Source: Bradyrhizobium algeriense
Lineage (GTDB): Bacteria > Pseudomonadota > Alphaproteobacteria > Rhizobiales > Xanthobacteraceae
Length of the DNA: 64,000 nucleotides
Reading direction: 5' to 3'
Assembly (NCBI RefSeq): GCF_003062295.1
Contig: NZ_PYCN01000023.1
Location: 46,074 to 110,073, forward strand
Positions 36,551 to 45,622 of this stretch are shown piece after piece. The notes below the pieces were generated by a model. That model did no database searches. It saw only the letters and a list, made by a program, of their open reading frames with translations, and was not told the origin of the DNA. How positions within the stretch are numbered: the first letter of the stretch is position 1; each line of letters begins with the position of its first letter. The position numbers were made by a program, and so were the translations under genes.

Positions 36551-37330
36551 ATGCCCGATCGAATTCGTCTCGATGGCCGGGTGGCCGTCGTGACCGGCGC
36601 CGCCGGCGTCATTGGAACCGCAACCATCCGCCTCCTGGCCGATCGCGGTGCCCGCATCGTCGCCGTCGACCGCAAGGAGCAGGATCTTGCGGCCGCCATC
36701 AAGGATCTGCCCGCCTCCGCCGAAGCGCTCGCGGTGACGGCTGATGTCACAAGGGAGGACGAGGTCGCGGACTATGTCCGCGCCACCGTCGACAGGTTCG
36801 GCGCGATCGACGCGTTCTACAACAACGCCGGCGTCGAGGGCGACGTCAAGCCGATCCCGGAATATTCGCTGGAGAGTTTTCGGCGCGTGCTCGACGTCAA
36901 CGTCGTCGGCGTCTTTCTCGGCATGAAGCATGTGTTGCCGGTGATGCTGAAACAGAACAAGGGCAGCATCATCAACACCGCCTCGATCGCCGGCCTGATC
37001 GGATCGCCAATGATCGCCGTCTACAGCGCCAGCAAGCATGCGGTGATCGGGCTGACCAAGAGCGCCGCCTGGGAATGCACCGGTACCGGCGTGCGGGTCA
37101 ATTGTGTCTGCCCCGGCCTGATCGACAGCCGGATGCTGAGCACCATCCTGCAGGGCCGCAATCCCGGCAATGAACCGCCGCCGACCGAGAAGATCGTCGA
37201 CCGGATTCCGGCGCGGCGGCTCGGACAGGCATCCGAAGTCGCCTCCGTCGTGGCGTTCCTGGCCTCCGACGAGGCGAGCTACGTTTCCGGCTCCGCCTAT
37301 ACCGTCGACGGCGGCCGTACCGCCGCGTAG
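36551..37330 (+). CDS. Short-chain dehydrogenase/reductase
   Basis: 259 aa from ATG 36551 (GGAGGAGCGAGAGG upstream). Classical SDR: cofactor loop TGAAGVIG, NNAG (as YNNAGVEG), catalytic Ser in NTASIAG, YxxxK as YSASKHA, and the C-terminal SGSAYTVDGG. Asp at the end of strand 2 (VDRKEQ) suggests NAD preference. It is followed by an alpha/beta hydrolase across a palindromic repeat. The pair may process an alcohol or ester substrate. Confidence 0.9.
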   Translation: MPDRIRLDGRVAVVTGAAGVIGTATIRLLADRGARIVAVDRKEQDLAAAIKDLPASAEALAVTADVTREDEVADYVRATVDRFGAIDAFYNNAGVEGDVKPIPEYSLESFRRVLDVNVVGVFLGMKHVLPVMLKQNKGSIINTASIAGLIGSPMIAVYSASKHAVIGLTKSAAWECTGTGVRVNCVCPGLIDSRMLSTILQGRNPGNEPPPTEKIVDRIPARRLGQASEVASVVAFLASDEASYVSGSAYTVDGGRTAA

Positions 37331-37336
37331 CGCAAC

Positions 37337-37419
37337 TGTCATTCCGGGGCGATGCGAAGCATCGAACCCGGAATCTCGAGATTCCGGGTTCGGTCCTTTC
37401 GGACCGCCCCGGAATGACG
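37337..37419. repeat. REP-like palindromic repeat between SDR and hydrolase genes
   Basis: Ends GTCATTCCGGGGC and GCCCCGGAATGAC are inverted, and an inner palindrome reads AACCCGGAATCTCGAGATTCCGGGTT. This mosaic repeat is frequent in Bradyrhizobium intergenic regions. Here it could stabilise or end the SDR transcript. Confidence 0.85.
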
Positions 37420-37444
37420 AAACAGAGAACCAAAGGTCGCCACC

Positions 37445-38392
37445 ATGCCCGTCACGCTCGATCCCGATGCCGCCGCCGTCTACAAGGCTTTTCAGGAAGC
37501 TGGCCGTCCCGCCTATGAAACGCTGACCGCACCGGAAGCGCGCGAGTACTATCTGAACGCCCGCTTCGTCAGTAATCCCGAACCGCCTGAACTGGAATCG
37601 GACAAACCGCTGTCGATCCCGGCACCGCATGGCGCGCTCCCGGCCCGCATCTACACACCGAAGACGCTGCGCAAGACCAACGGTCTCGCGCCATGCCTCG
37701 TCTTCTTCCATGGCGGCGGCTGGGTGATCGGCAATCTCGACTCTCATGACGTGGTGTGCCGCATGCTCGCCCATGAAGGCGAGTTGATCGTCATCTCCGT
37801 CGATTACCGCCTCGCGCCCGAACACAAATTCCCGGCCGCCGCCGATGACGCGATCACGGCAACGAAATGGGTTGCGGACAACGCCAGACAGCTCGGCATC
37901 GACGCCGCGCAATTGCTGGTCGGCGGCGACAGTGCCGGCGGCAATCTTGCAGCCGTCGTGGCCTTGGCCGCGCGCGACGGCGACGGCCCAAAACTCGCCG
38001 GGCAGGTGCTGATCTATCCCGCCACCGATTTTGCGATGAGCCATCCCTCGCACAGCGAACCCGAGACCAGCATTTTGCTGACGCACTCCGTGATCAAATG
38101 GTTCTGCAACCATTATCTGAACGGCGCCGCCGACATCGATCATTGGAAGGCCTCGCCCGCGCGCGCGAAAACGCTCGCAGGCTTGCCGCCGGCCTATGTG
38201 CTGACCGCCGGCGCCGATCCGCTGCGTGATGAGGGCGCCGAATATGCCGCGCGGCTCAAGGAAGCCGGCGTGCCCATGACCTACCGGCACTTCCCCGGCC
38301 AGTTCCACGGCTTCTTCACCATGGGCAAGCTCTTGCAGCAGGCCAACGTCGCGGTCAGCGAAATCGCCGATTGGCTCAAGACGCTGAAATAA
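37445..38392 (+). CDS. Alpha/beta hydrolase of the hormone-sensitive lipase family
   Basis: 315 aa. The oxyanion-hole HGGGW motif (about residues 94-98), nucleophile Ser in GGDSAGGN, and later Asp (in AGADPLRDEG) and His (in FPGQFHGF) form the triad. Family IV esterase. It probably acts with the preceding SDR. Substrate unknown. Confidence 0.92.
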   Translation: MPVTLDPDAAAVYKAFQEAGRPAYETLTAPEAREYYLNARFVSNPEPPELESDKPLSIPAPHGALPARIYTPKTLRKTNGLAPCLVFFHGGGWVIGNLDSHDVVCRMLAHEGELIVISVDYRLAPEHKFPAAADDAITATKWVADNARQLGIDAAQLLVGGDSAGGNLAAVVALAARDGDGPKLAGQVLIYPATDFAMSHPSHSEPETSILLTHSVIKWFCNHYLNGAADIDHWKASPARAKTLAGLPPAYVLTAGADPLRDEGAEYAARLKEAGVPMTYRHFPGQFHGFFTMGKLLQQANVAVSEIADWLKTLK

Positions 38393-38453
38393 TGCACATT
38401 ACAGATTGCGCGCTGAACCCCGTGAATTTCCTTTGCCCTCATCCGAGGCCGTT

Positions 38454-39674
38454 GTGATCGAACCCATCCTTGTATTCGGGATACCCGTCGACTTCATCCT
38501 GTTCGCGCTGACGCTGCTCGGGGTCGCGCTGTTTCATCATCACACCCTCCCCGTCGCGCTGACCGGGCTCAGCGCAATCGTGGTCTACAAGCTGATCTTC
38601 ACCGGGTTCAAATACGGCACTGGCATCGGCGGCCTCGGCCACCACATGGCGCATGAATGGGTCACGCTCGGCAATCTGTTCCTGCTGCTGATGGGGTTTG
38701 CGCTGCTGTCCCGGCATTTCGAGGAAAGCCGCATTCCGGATGAGATGCCGGCGCTGCTGCCGGACGACTGGAAGGGCGGCGTCGTGCTGCTCGTCCTGGT
38801 GTTCGTGCTGTCGAGCTTCCTCGACAATATCGCCGCCGCCTTGATCGGCGGCACCGTTGCGCGGCACGTGTTCCAGGGCAAGGTTCACATCGGCTATCTC
38901 GCGGCGATCGTCGCGGCCTCGAATGCCGGCGGCGCCGGCAGCGTCGTCGGCGACACCACCACCACCATGATGTGGATCGCGGGCGTCAGTCCGCTCGCCG
39001 TGGTGGAGGCCTATGTCGCGGCCATCGTTGCGATGCTGATCTTCGCGGTGCCCGCTTCCATTCAGCAACAGCGCTACTCGCCGATCCAGAAGGATGCGTC
39101 GAAGGGGCTGAAGATCGACCCGACGCGGGTCTTCATCGTCGCCGCCATTCTGATCGCCGCACTGGCCGCGAACATCACCGCCAATTTGAAGTTCCCTGCC
39201 CTGCTCGATGCTGTCCCGGTTCTCGGCATCGCCGTCTGGGTCGTCATTCTGCTGACGGCCGGATTGCGCACGCCGGACTGGAAGGTGATGCCCGAAACCT
39301 TCAAGGGCACGATCTTTCTTCTGGCATTGGTCACCGCGGCCTCGTTGATGCCGGTCGAGAAACTGCCGGCCGCGTCATGGCCGACGGCGCTGGGCTTAGG
39401 CTTCGTCTCCGCCGTGTTCGACAACATTCCCCTCACCGCGCTTGCGCTGAAACAAGGCGGCTACGACTGGGGCTATCTGGCCTATGCCGTCGGCTTCGGC
39501 GGATCGATGATCTGGTTCGGCTCGTCGGCGGGCGTCGCTTTGTCGAACATGTATCCGGAAGCCAAATCCGTCGGCCGCTGGATCAGCCAGGGCTGGCCGG
39601 TGGCCTTGGCCTATGTCGTCGGATTTTTCGTGATGCTGGCGGTACTCGGCTGGCACCCTGACAAGCCGCTTTAG
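38454..39674 (+). CDS. NhaD/ArsB-type ion transporter (citrate transporter-like domain)
   Basis: 406 aa from GTG 38454, which begins just before the first membrane segment; a TTG 48 bases upstream is the other option. About 11 hydrophobic segments. The repeated helix-break motifs SSFLDNIAAALIGGTVA and SAVFDNIPLTALALKQGG contain the paired Asp-Asn typical of the NhaD/ion transporter superfamily, and SNAGGAGSVVGDTTTTMMW is also characteristic. It is probably a Na+/H+ or anion antiporter. Confidence 0.85.
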   Translation: MIEPILVFGIPVDFILFALTLLGVALFHHHTLPVALTGLSAIVVYKLIFTGFKYGTGIGGLGHHMAHEWVTLGNLFLLLMGFALLSRHFEESRIPDEMPALLPDDWKGGVVLLVLVFVLSSFLDNIAAALIGGTVARHVFQGKVHIGYLAAIVAASNAGGAGSVVGDTTTTMMWIAGVSPLAVVEAYVAAIVAMLIFAVPASIQQQRYSPIQKDASKGLKIDPTRVFIVAAILIAALAANITANLKFPALLDAVPVLGIAVWVVILLTAGLRTPDWKVMPETFKGTIFLLALVTAASLMPVEKLPAASWPTALGLGFVSAVFDNIPLTALALKQGGYDWGYLAYAVGFGGSMIWFGSSAGVALSNMYPEAKSVGRWISQGWPVALAYVVGFFVMLAVLGWHPDKPL

Positions 39675-39848
39675 CCGCGTTCCATGCACAGCGACGTTGA
39701 TGACCGGCCCCTCGCCGGCCATCATCCACTGCCCGGTTTCGCCAAACAGATTAAAGCCGCAATGTCATCCAAGTTTCAGGCTAGTTTTTACATGTAGCGA
39801 ATCGGCCCGCTGATTCGGCGGACGATCGTGATGCGCGGGGGTATTGCC

Positions 39849-40748
39849 ATGGCATTTTTTAAGCGCGAGCTTTTTATGCGCGAGCTCGGCCCGATCGAGC
39901 GCTTTGAGAACGCGCTGAAGGAAAAGTTGGCGGCGCGGCAGAAGCTGGCCGAGCGGCTGAGCGTCGCCGAGTCGGAACTTGCAGAAAAACGCACCGCCGC
40001 CGAACGGCTGGCGGTAGCCGGTGCTGCCAATGCCCGGCTCGATCGCGCCGAAGCTGCCATGCGCGCGGTCGAGGACCGCACCAAGACGATGCGTGCCGAA
40101 CTGCTGGAATTCGACGACCAGGTCGCTTCAGCCGAACGCGCACTGGCGGACGCCAAGGCCCAGCGCGACCGCGATGGGCTGGCGGATCAGATCGAGGCGA
40201 TGGCTGCGGCGATAGAGCGGGCCGCGCCGGGATTTGACGGCGGCGCCACCGCGCTGGTCGAGGCCGTCACGAAAAGCGCGATGTCGATACCGGAAGCGAC
40301 CAGGTTCTCGAGCAACGTGGATGCCGTTCGCCGCGAGGTTCTTGCGGCGGCAGACTTGATATGTTGGGAGCTGCGATCCGCAGCCGTACGCACACGCGCG
40401 GGTAACGCCAACCTCGCCAGCATCACGCTATCAGAGGCGGAGCAACCGCCATCGGCGGAGATCGATCGGCAACTGATTTACACCCTCCATCCCCTGCTTT
40501 GGCGCGAGGGCGACGAGGTGCGCAAGGTTCCGGCCTTTGCGCTGGTCGGGCTGCCCAAGGCGCTGCTGCCGGTAGCCCTGCAGCATCAGCATGTGGACCA
40601 TCTCAACGCCCGCCGCGTGCAGACCCTGATGCATCTTCATGGCAGCGCGGGACTCAACGGCGAACCCGAGAATGACGATCCGCAGCTCGTCGATCTCGAT
40701 GCCTTGCTCGCGGAGGAGACGCCGAGCGCGCAAGCCGATGTTGCGTGA
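39849..40748 (+). CDS. Hypothetical coiled-coil protein
   Basis: 299 aa from ATG 39849 (GCGGGGGT upstream). I do not recognise it. Residues about 15-135 are a long Ala/Glu/Arg/Leu-rich coiled coil. The rest is a small globular region with one Cys (LICWELRS). No signal peptide or membrane segment. It lies between the transporter and another unknown gene, without obvious operon partners. Confidence 0.7.
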   Translation: MAFFKRELFMRELGPIERFENALKEKLAARQKLAERLSVAESELAEKRTAAERLAVAGAANARLDRAEAAMRAVEDRTKTMRAELLEFDDQVASAERALADAKAQRDRDGLADQIEAMAAAIERAAPGFDGGATALVEAVTKSAMSIPEATRFSSNVDAVRREVLAAADLICWELRSAAVRTRAGNANLASITLSEAEQPPSAEIDRQLIYTLHPLLWREGDEVRKVPAFALVGLPKALLPVALQHQHVDHLNARRVQTLMHLHGSAGLNGEPENDDPQLVDLDALLAEETPSAQADVA

Positions 40749-40914
40749 GCCAGGCGAACGGCGCCGGATCATCGCGCGCCGGAGACATCAGACATAGCCA
40801 ACAAGGTTCCCCCGGAAATCGGGTGGCCGCCGCGCCTCCATCCTGCGATCCAACGCCCCTGAAGCAGGCCGTGCCGCTCGGAGCGAAGCACGGCCATGGC
40901 AGTTGGAGGCACCG

Positions 40915-41427
40915 ATGAAATCCGAAAGCGCAAACCGAAACGTCGTATCCGAAAACGATCCGGCAATCCGAAATCCATTCGGCGTCATGGACGTTCCAAA
41001 CCCCAACGACGATGACGTGACGCAGTTTGCCCGCAACACGGTACCGGAAGAATCCGCCGCCGACGAAAATGCAAAGCCATGGAGCGCTGGAAATACGAGC
41101 GACCCGCGCGGCACGATCGAAGGCGAGTGGTCGAGCCGCTGGAAGGGTGCAGCGGACCCCACCATACCGGGCGATGCCCCCGATAAATGGAAGCCGGGCC
41201 AGGGCGAAGCAAGAATCGTCGGGGACCGCGTGTACCTGCTATTCGATTGGGATTCCGGTAAGCGCAGGGGCCTGATCGAGGCCAGGCGCGAAGGTCCGCG
41301 CCGGCTGGTCGGGAAATATATCAACCTGAACAACCCGGAGATCACGGTCCCCTGGGTCGGCCTGATGGTGAGCGATCAGAGAATAGACGGTTACTTTACG
41401 CAAGGCCGGGTGGATTTCCGGAGATAG
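40915..41427 (+). CDS. Hypothetical protein with basic C-terminal domain
   Basis: 170 aa; GGAGG five bases before ATG 40915 fixes the start. The N-terminal half is polar and probably disordered (Asn/Asp/Pro-rich). The C-terminal half looks like a small beta-rich domain (EGEWSSRWKG, then RIVGDRVYLLFDWDSG, then VGKYINLNNPE). No recognised family, cysteines, signal peptide or membrane segment. It converges on the GlxA-like regulator. Confidence 0.7.
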   Translation: MKSESANRNVVSENDPAIRNPFGVMDVPNPNDDDVTQFARNTVPEESAADENAKPWSAGNTSDPRGTIEGEWSSRWKGAADPTIPGDAPDKWKPGQGEARIVGDRVYLLFDWDSGKRRGLIEARREGPRRLVGKYINLNNPEITVPWVGLMVSDQRIDGYFTQGRVDFRR

Positions 41428-41443
41428 CGTTTCTCCAATGCCC

Positions 41444-42382
41444 CTATCCCGCCCGGGCCGCGCGGCGCAGCGATTGCGGGGGCTGGCCGAAGGCGCGGAT
41501 GAAGGCGCGGCGCATCCGCTCGGGATCGCGAAAGCCCGTGACTTCGGCAACCCGCTCGATCGCCTCGCTGGACGATTGCACGCGTTGCCGTGCCACCTCG
41601 ATGCGCAGCCGCTCCACCGCCTTTGACGGCGTGGTGCCGGTCTCCGCCATGAAAGCGCGGGTGAAATGCCGCGAACTCATGCCGGCCTGTTCGGCAAGAT
41701 CCTCGACCGTGAGCGGCGCATCGAGATGCTCGCGCGCCCAGGCCAATAGCGGTCCGAACCGGCCGTTCGGTGCCTTCAATTCCAGCAGCGAGGAGAATTG
41801 CGACTGGCCGCCGCTACGACGGTGATAGAGCACCAGTTGCTTCGCGGTCTTCTGCGCGATCTCGTCGCCGTAATCTTCCGCGATCATCGCCAGCGACAGA
41901 TCGATGCCGGCCGATATCCCGGCCGACGTCCAGATGTCGCCGTCGCGGACGAAGATGCGGTCCGGCTCGAGCTTCACCTGCGGATAGGTTTTGAGAAAAT
42001 GCGGCGTGCGCTGCCAATGCGTGGTGGCGCGGCGGCCATCGAGCAGGCCGGCCTCGGCGAGGATATAGGCGCCGGAGCAGACGCTGGCGATGCGGACGCC
42101 ACGTTTGGCAATCGCGCGCACGAAGCCGAGCGTCTTCTCGCAGGTCGCCGCCTGCCGCACGCCCTCGCCCCCCGCGATGATCAGGGTGGTGATCGCGCCC
42201 GACGGCCTTAGCCCGCGCGCGAGCATCTCGACGCCGGAGGACGAGCGCACCGGTCCCGGCGTCACGGCCACAACCCTGATCGAAGCGGCGTTTTCGGCGT
42301 AGCGCGCTCCGATCTCGAACACCGAAATCGGACCGGCGGCGTCGAGCAACTGGAAATCCGGAAATACGAGAACGCCGATCAT
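41444..42382 (-). CDS. GlxA-type AraC-family regulator with DJ-1/PfpI domain
   Basis: 312 aa from ATG 42382. N-terminal class I glutamine amidotransferase-like (DJ-1/PfpI) domain with nucleophile-elbow Cys in ASVCSGAYILAEAG, then two helix-turn-helices of the AraC type (about 230-310; LTVEDLAEQAGMSSRHFTRAF). Divergent from a stand-alone DJ-1/PfpI enzyme 128 bp away, so it likely controls that gene. Confidence 0.9.
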   Translation of the reverse strand: MIGVLVFPDFQLLDAAGPISVFEIGARYAENAASIRVVAVTPGPVRSSSGVEMLARGLRPSGAITTLIIAGGEGVRQAATCEKTLGFVRAIAKRGVRIASVCSGAYILAEAGLLDGRRATTHWQRTPHFLKTYPQVKLEPDRIFVRDGDIWTSAGISAGIDLSLAMIAEDYGDEIAQKTAKQLVLYHRRSGGQSQFSSLLELKAPNGRFGPLLAWAREHLDAPLTVEDLAEQAGMSSRHFTRAFMAETGTTPSKAVERLRIEVARQRVQSSSEAIERVAEVTGFRDPERMRRAFIRAFGQPPQSLRRAARAG

Positions 42383-42510
42383 CCTGCAGCCCGCTTTTTG
42401 GCTAATGTCCTGAAATGAGGGAAAAATGCCATTTCGGACACGAAGCGACCATGTCAGGATGCCTTCCGTCAAGCCAATTTTGCGTCAAGCCAAACTTTCC
42501 GGAGGTCACG

Positions 42511-43215
42511 ATGTCCGCGCCGTCTCCCACGCCCACGCCGCTTCAGATCGGTCTCGTGCTGTTCCCCAAGGTCACCCAGCTCGACTTCACCGGGCCGTTG
42601 CAGGTGTTCTCCAGCCTGCCCGGCGCACAAGTTCATCTGGTCTGGAAGCGGATCGAGCCGGTCACCAGCGATTCCGTGCTGATGCTGACGCCGACCACGA
42701 CCTTTGCGGACTGCCCGCAACTCGACGTCATCTGCGTGCCCGGCGGGTTCGGCACCGACGACATGATCAACGACGACGAGATGCTGGCCTTCCTGCGCAA
42801 GCAGGCGCCCGGCGCCAAATACATCACCTCGGTCTGCACGGGTTCACTGGTGCTCGGCGCCGCCGGCCTTCTCAAGGGTTATCGCGCGGCGACGCACTGG
42901 ACGGCGATGGATTTCCTGTCGGCGTTCGGCGCGATCCCGACCAAGACGCGGGTCTGCGTCGATCGCAATCGCGTCACCGGCGGCGGCGTTACCGCAGGCA
43001 TCGACTTCGCGCTGACGCTGGTCTCGCTGCTGCACGACAGGCGGACCGCGGAGACGATCCAGCTCCGGCTCGAATACAATCCTGCGCCGCCGTTCAATTC
43101 CGGCTCGCCCGACACCGCGCCGCCGGAAGTCCTCGCCTTCATGAAAGACAGGATTGCACCGGCGCAGATCCGCCGTGGTGAAATGATCGACCGCGCCGCC
43201 GCGCGGCTGGCGTAG
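42511..43215 (+). CDS. DJ-1/PfpI family protein, isonitrile hydratase-like
   Basis: 234 aa; GGAGGTCACG precedes ATG 42511. The nucleophile elbow is TSVCTGSLVLGAAGLL with Cys, preceded by CVPGGFGTDDM. Closest described type is cyclohexyl-isocyanide (isonitrile) hydratase; specificity is inferred from general resemblance. Paired divergently with a GlxA-type regulator that shares the same fold. Confidence 0.88.
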   Translation: MSAPSPTPTPLQIGLVLFPKVTQLDFTGPLQVFSSLPGAQVHLVWKRIEPVTSDSVLMLTPTTTFADCPQLDVICVPGGFGTDDMINDDEMLAFLRKQAPGAKYITSVCTGSLVLGAAGLLKGYRAATHWTAMDFLSAFGAIPTKTRVCVDRNRVTGGGVTAGIDFALTLVSLLHDRRTAETIQLRLEYNPAPPFNSGSPDTAPPEVLAFMKDRIAPAQIRRGEMIDRAAARLA

Positions 43216-43344
43216 CTCTGCCGTCATGCCCGTGAAGGCGGCTGGAGCCGAGAGATCACGGCGTACTGGATCGTCCGCCCCAGTGCGCAATCGCGCACAA
43301 GGCGGACGATGAAAAACAACACACGATATCGCGCGAACACAGAA

Positions 43345-43560
43345 AAAGGCCGCCTGGTTTCCCAGACGACCTTTCCTGTCCTACGGCAGCCACACATTAG
43401 CGGGCGATTTCAGAACCTCTGCACCAGGGGCCTATCTCCCGGCCGTGTCCTACTCGGTGGCCGCTGCTAGCCGGGACAGTCGCGAACTGGAGCCCGACAC
43501 CGACGCGATGGTTTCCCATCTCCGTAAGATGTCCCTATTGAGCAGCAAGCTCGCGGAGAG
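43345..43560 (-). ncRNA. Candidate structured small RNA with its own terminator
   Basis: This gap between genes (43216-43653) has no good ORF but has strong structure when read on the minus strand. GCTGCT..GGGACA (43546-43530) pairs with TGTCCC..AGCAGC (43478-43463) around an internal loop. Inside it, GATGG-GAAA-CCATC is a perfect hairpin (43520-43507). Downstream lies a terminator: a 13-bp stem (43374-43345) that is fully paired only in minus-strand RNA, where its two non-Watson-Crick pairs become G-U, followed by five T. It does not match 6S, SRP, RNase P or tmRNA cores that I know. Exact ends unknown. Confidence 0.45.
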
Positions 43561-43653
43561 GGCAAGACGGTCGCGTTGGTTGTACCCGCTGATCCCGTTA
43601 TCCACAGGCGAGGCTTGTGCAAAATAGGAACGCGTGCAGTGCGGCGCAGAGCT

Positions 43654-44349
43654 TCAGCCCGGCGCGCGCTGGCTGCCCTGCGCCAGCTTCGCAAAGATGA
43701 TGCCGTGCACAATCAGATACATTGGCACCAGCACGGTCGGAATCAGCGACCATGGTAGCACTTGCACCGCTTCCGAGCCTTGCCCGGCGTGAATGATCTG
43801 CAGCGGCGAGCCATTCGCGGAGATAATTCCGAGTGCAAGCGCGGCCACGAGATCGAGCATGCCGAATGTATTCCATGCCCAGACCAGCGGACTAGCTTGT
43901 CCGCGCAGCGCGAGCCAGGCCACCGGCAAAGCCAATACGCCGGTGATGACATCGCCCCAGCCCGCCGACGTTGGAAACGGTCCGCCAAGCCGGCCTTCGG
44001 CCGCGAGGAGGAGGAAAAATCCTCCCGCCAGCCGCCAGAGGTTCAGAGCGATCAGGAAGGGCATCGGCATTCCGAGCAGCGAAGCGCGCACCGACGGCGA
44101 GATCGACGCCGCAACGGCCGTCGCGACCAGCGGAAGCGCGATCATCGTACCGATCACCGGCGGCCCTATCGGATTTGTGCCAAGGAACAGGTTCGCGGCG
44201 GCCAGTGCGGCAGCCAGGCCCGTCCACAGACCGGCGCCGACCGAAAGGGCAATGAGCTGCGATGCGCTGATCGGCATCGCGCCGGTGAGCGCATTGACGC
44301 TGACGATGATCGCGGCAACGAGAACGATGGTTCCAATGAAGTCCAGCAT
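43654..44349 (-). CDS. Multipass membrane protein, MarR-controlled
   Basis: 231 aa with about six to seven hydrophobic segments and no recognised catalytic motif. I cannot name the family. Its start lies 15 bp from a GTGTA-N2-TACAC palindrome that also precedes the marR gene immediately upstream, so it is probably the target of that repressor. A transport or stress role is inference. Confidence 0.8.
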   Translation of the reverse strand: MLDFIGTIVLVAAIIVSVNALTGAMPISASQLIALSVGAGLWTGLAAALAAANLFLGTNPIGPPVIGTMIALPLVATAVAASISPSVRASLLGMPMPFLIALNLWRLAGGFFLLLAAEGRLGGPFPTSAGWGDVITGVLALPVAWLALRGQASPLVWAWNTFGMLDLVAALALGIISANGSPLQIIHAGQGSEAVQVLPWSLIPTVLVPMYLIVHGIIFAKLAQGSQRAPG

Positions 44350-44364
44350 GATACATCTCCTTAT

Positions 44365-44376
44365 GTGTACTTACAC
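44365..44376. promoter_or_regulatory. MarR operator, copy 1 (membrane protein gene)
   Basis: GTGTACTTACAC, perfect inverted repeat with CT centre. Same half-sites as at 44867-44878. Confidence 0.75.
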
Positions 44377-44418
44377 CTATTGAGACGAATGAAATGCCGA
44401 CCAGGTGTCTGGTTCGTC

Positions 44419-44859
44419 TCACCCCAAATTCCGGGAACCCAAAAGCTTCAGCGCCGCCTGGCCGTCGGCGCCGAGCAGCTTGCCGATATGCGCCTGCGCT
44501 TTCGACCAGTGGGGAAATCCGCGACGAACGAGGCCGCGTCCCTGCGCGGTAATGGCAATCATGCGCGCGCGCGGATCCTCGCCGGCGCTGATCGAAATCC
44601 AACCCTTGCCCTCCAGCAGGGTCAGGTTGCGGCTCAGCGTGGTGCGCTCCATCCCAAGCAGACCCGCCAGCTTGCCAATCGGCATTTCGCCGCGGAGCAT
44701 CAATTGCGACAGGATGGTGAACTGCGTGATGCGGACGCCAGAACCCTGCATATGGGAATCGTACAGCCGGGTGATCTTCCGCGCGGCCTGTCGCGACGCG
44801 AGGCAGAAGCAGCCGGCTGCGGCCATGTAGTCGGTGTTGTGATCGGACGGTTGTTTCAT
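44419..44859 (-). CDS. MarR-family transcriptional regulator
   Basis: 146 aa. Winged helix-turn-helix with MPIGKLAGLLGMERTTLSRNLTLLEGKGWIS (about 58-90) and the wing EDPRARMIAITAQGR. Two near-identical palindromes sit directly before its own start and before the next gene, which indicates autoregulation and repression of the membrane protein. Cys residues near the N-terminus (AAAGCFCLASRQ) could be redox-sensitive. Confidence 0.92.
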   Translation of the reverse strand: MKQPSDHNTDYMAAAGCFCLASRQAARKITRLYDSHMQGSGVRITQFTILSQLMLRGEMPIGKLAGLLGMERTTLSRNLTLLEGKGWISISAGEDPRARMIAITAQGRGLVRRGFPHWSKAQAHIGKLLGADGQAALKLLGSRNLG

Positions 44860-44866
44860 CCCATAA

Positions 44867-44878
44867 GTGTATATACAC
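44867..44878. promoter_or_regulatory. MarR operator, copy 2 (autoregulation)
   Basis: GTGTATATACAC, perfect palindrome, 8 bp upstream of the marR ATG. Flanking ATAA and CTAT bases also resemble copy 1 (TTAT, CTAT). Confidence 0.75.
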
Positions 44879-44946
44879 CTATAATGCCCAGCAAGACACC
44901 TGGTGGTAGCGGCGGGTAAACTTGCCGAGAGTTCAGCTTCCGGAGT

Positions 44947-45357
44947 TCAGCTTCCGGGCGTCCAGGCCTGATAATCGCCGGTCGCCTTGGGGCGGCGGCC
45001 GCTGGCCAGCGTCGAGCCGGACGGACGGTAGGCTGCGGGCGTGCCGGTCAGGTTGGGAACGTGCGGCTTTTCCCATTCCCGCGGCGTGTAGCTCTCCTCG
45101 GTCGGGGCAACGTCGACGGTGTGATGCAGCCAGCCATGCCACGATGGCGGCACCCGGCTCGCCTCGGCATAACCGTTATAGACCACCCAGCGCCGCTCGA
45201 AGCCGAGCGTCGGATCGATCTTGCGGCCCTTGGTGCGATAGTAACGGTTGCCCTGCTCGTCCTGGCCGACCAGCTCGCCGAATCGCCACGTCCACAATTG
45301 CGTGCCGAACGTCTGGCCGTTCCACCAAGTGAAAAATTTGAGCAGAAACTGCTTCAT
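44947..45357 (-). CDS. NDUFA12-family complex I accessory subunit
   Basis: 136 aa from ATG 45357. Matches the 17.2 kDa NADH:ubiquinone oxidoreductase subunit of mitochondria and alphaproteobacteria: FFTWWNGQTFGTQLWTWRFGELVGQDEQGNRYY in the first half, RRWVVYNG, then VPPSWHGWLHH and the terminal PYxAW-like DYQAWTPG. It stabilises complex I at the cytoplasmic side. The nuo operon is not in this window. Upstream ORF extension (to 46014) is Pro-rich shadow of the opposite gene. Confidence 0.93.
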   Translation of the reverse strand: MKQFLLKFFTWWNGQTFGTQLWTWRFGELVGQDEQGNRYYRTKGRKIDPTLGFERRWVVYNGYAEASRVPPSWHGWLHHTVDVAPTEESYTPREWEKPHVPNLTGTPAAYRPSGSTLASGRRPKATGDYQAWTPGS

Positions 45358-45622
45358 GAGGGCTCGGCCGGTTCGAGGTGACGTGTCGCTCTGATGCCAT
45401 CGGCGGGGCGAATTGTCCAGCCAAAGGCTGTTTCCCGTCCTGCCCGTCGCCTTGGTCCACACGGCACATTTCGGCGGCAGTTGCCGCGGAACCGGCGCAA
45501 TTCGTTCATTTCGCATACAGCTCCGGCGGGACAGGCTCGGTATGCGCACGATCAGTGCGTGGGTTTGGGAACGTCCACCTCCGAAGATGGTTGGAACCCC
45601 TATCCCGGAAATGGAGCCTACG

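Noticed and set aside
37331..37444. Possible CRISPR or tRNA at the symmetric sequence after the SDR gene
   Set aside because: A single mosaic palindrome, no spacer series and no cloverleaf; fits a REP-like element.
43345..43560. 6S RNA, SRP RNA, RNase P RNA or tmRNA
   Set aside because: None of the conserved cores known to me is present, so only an unnamed ncRNA candidate is listed.
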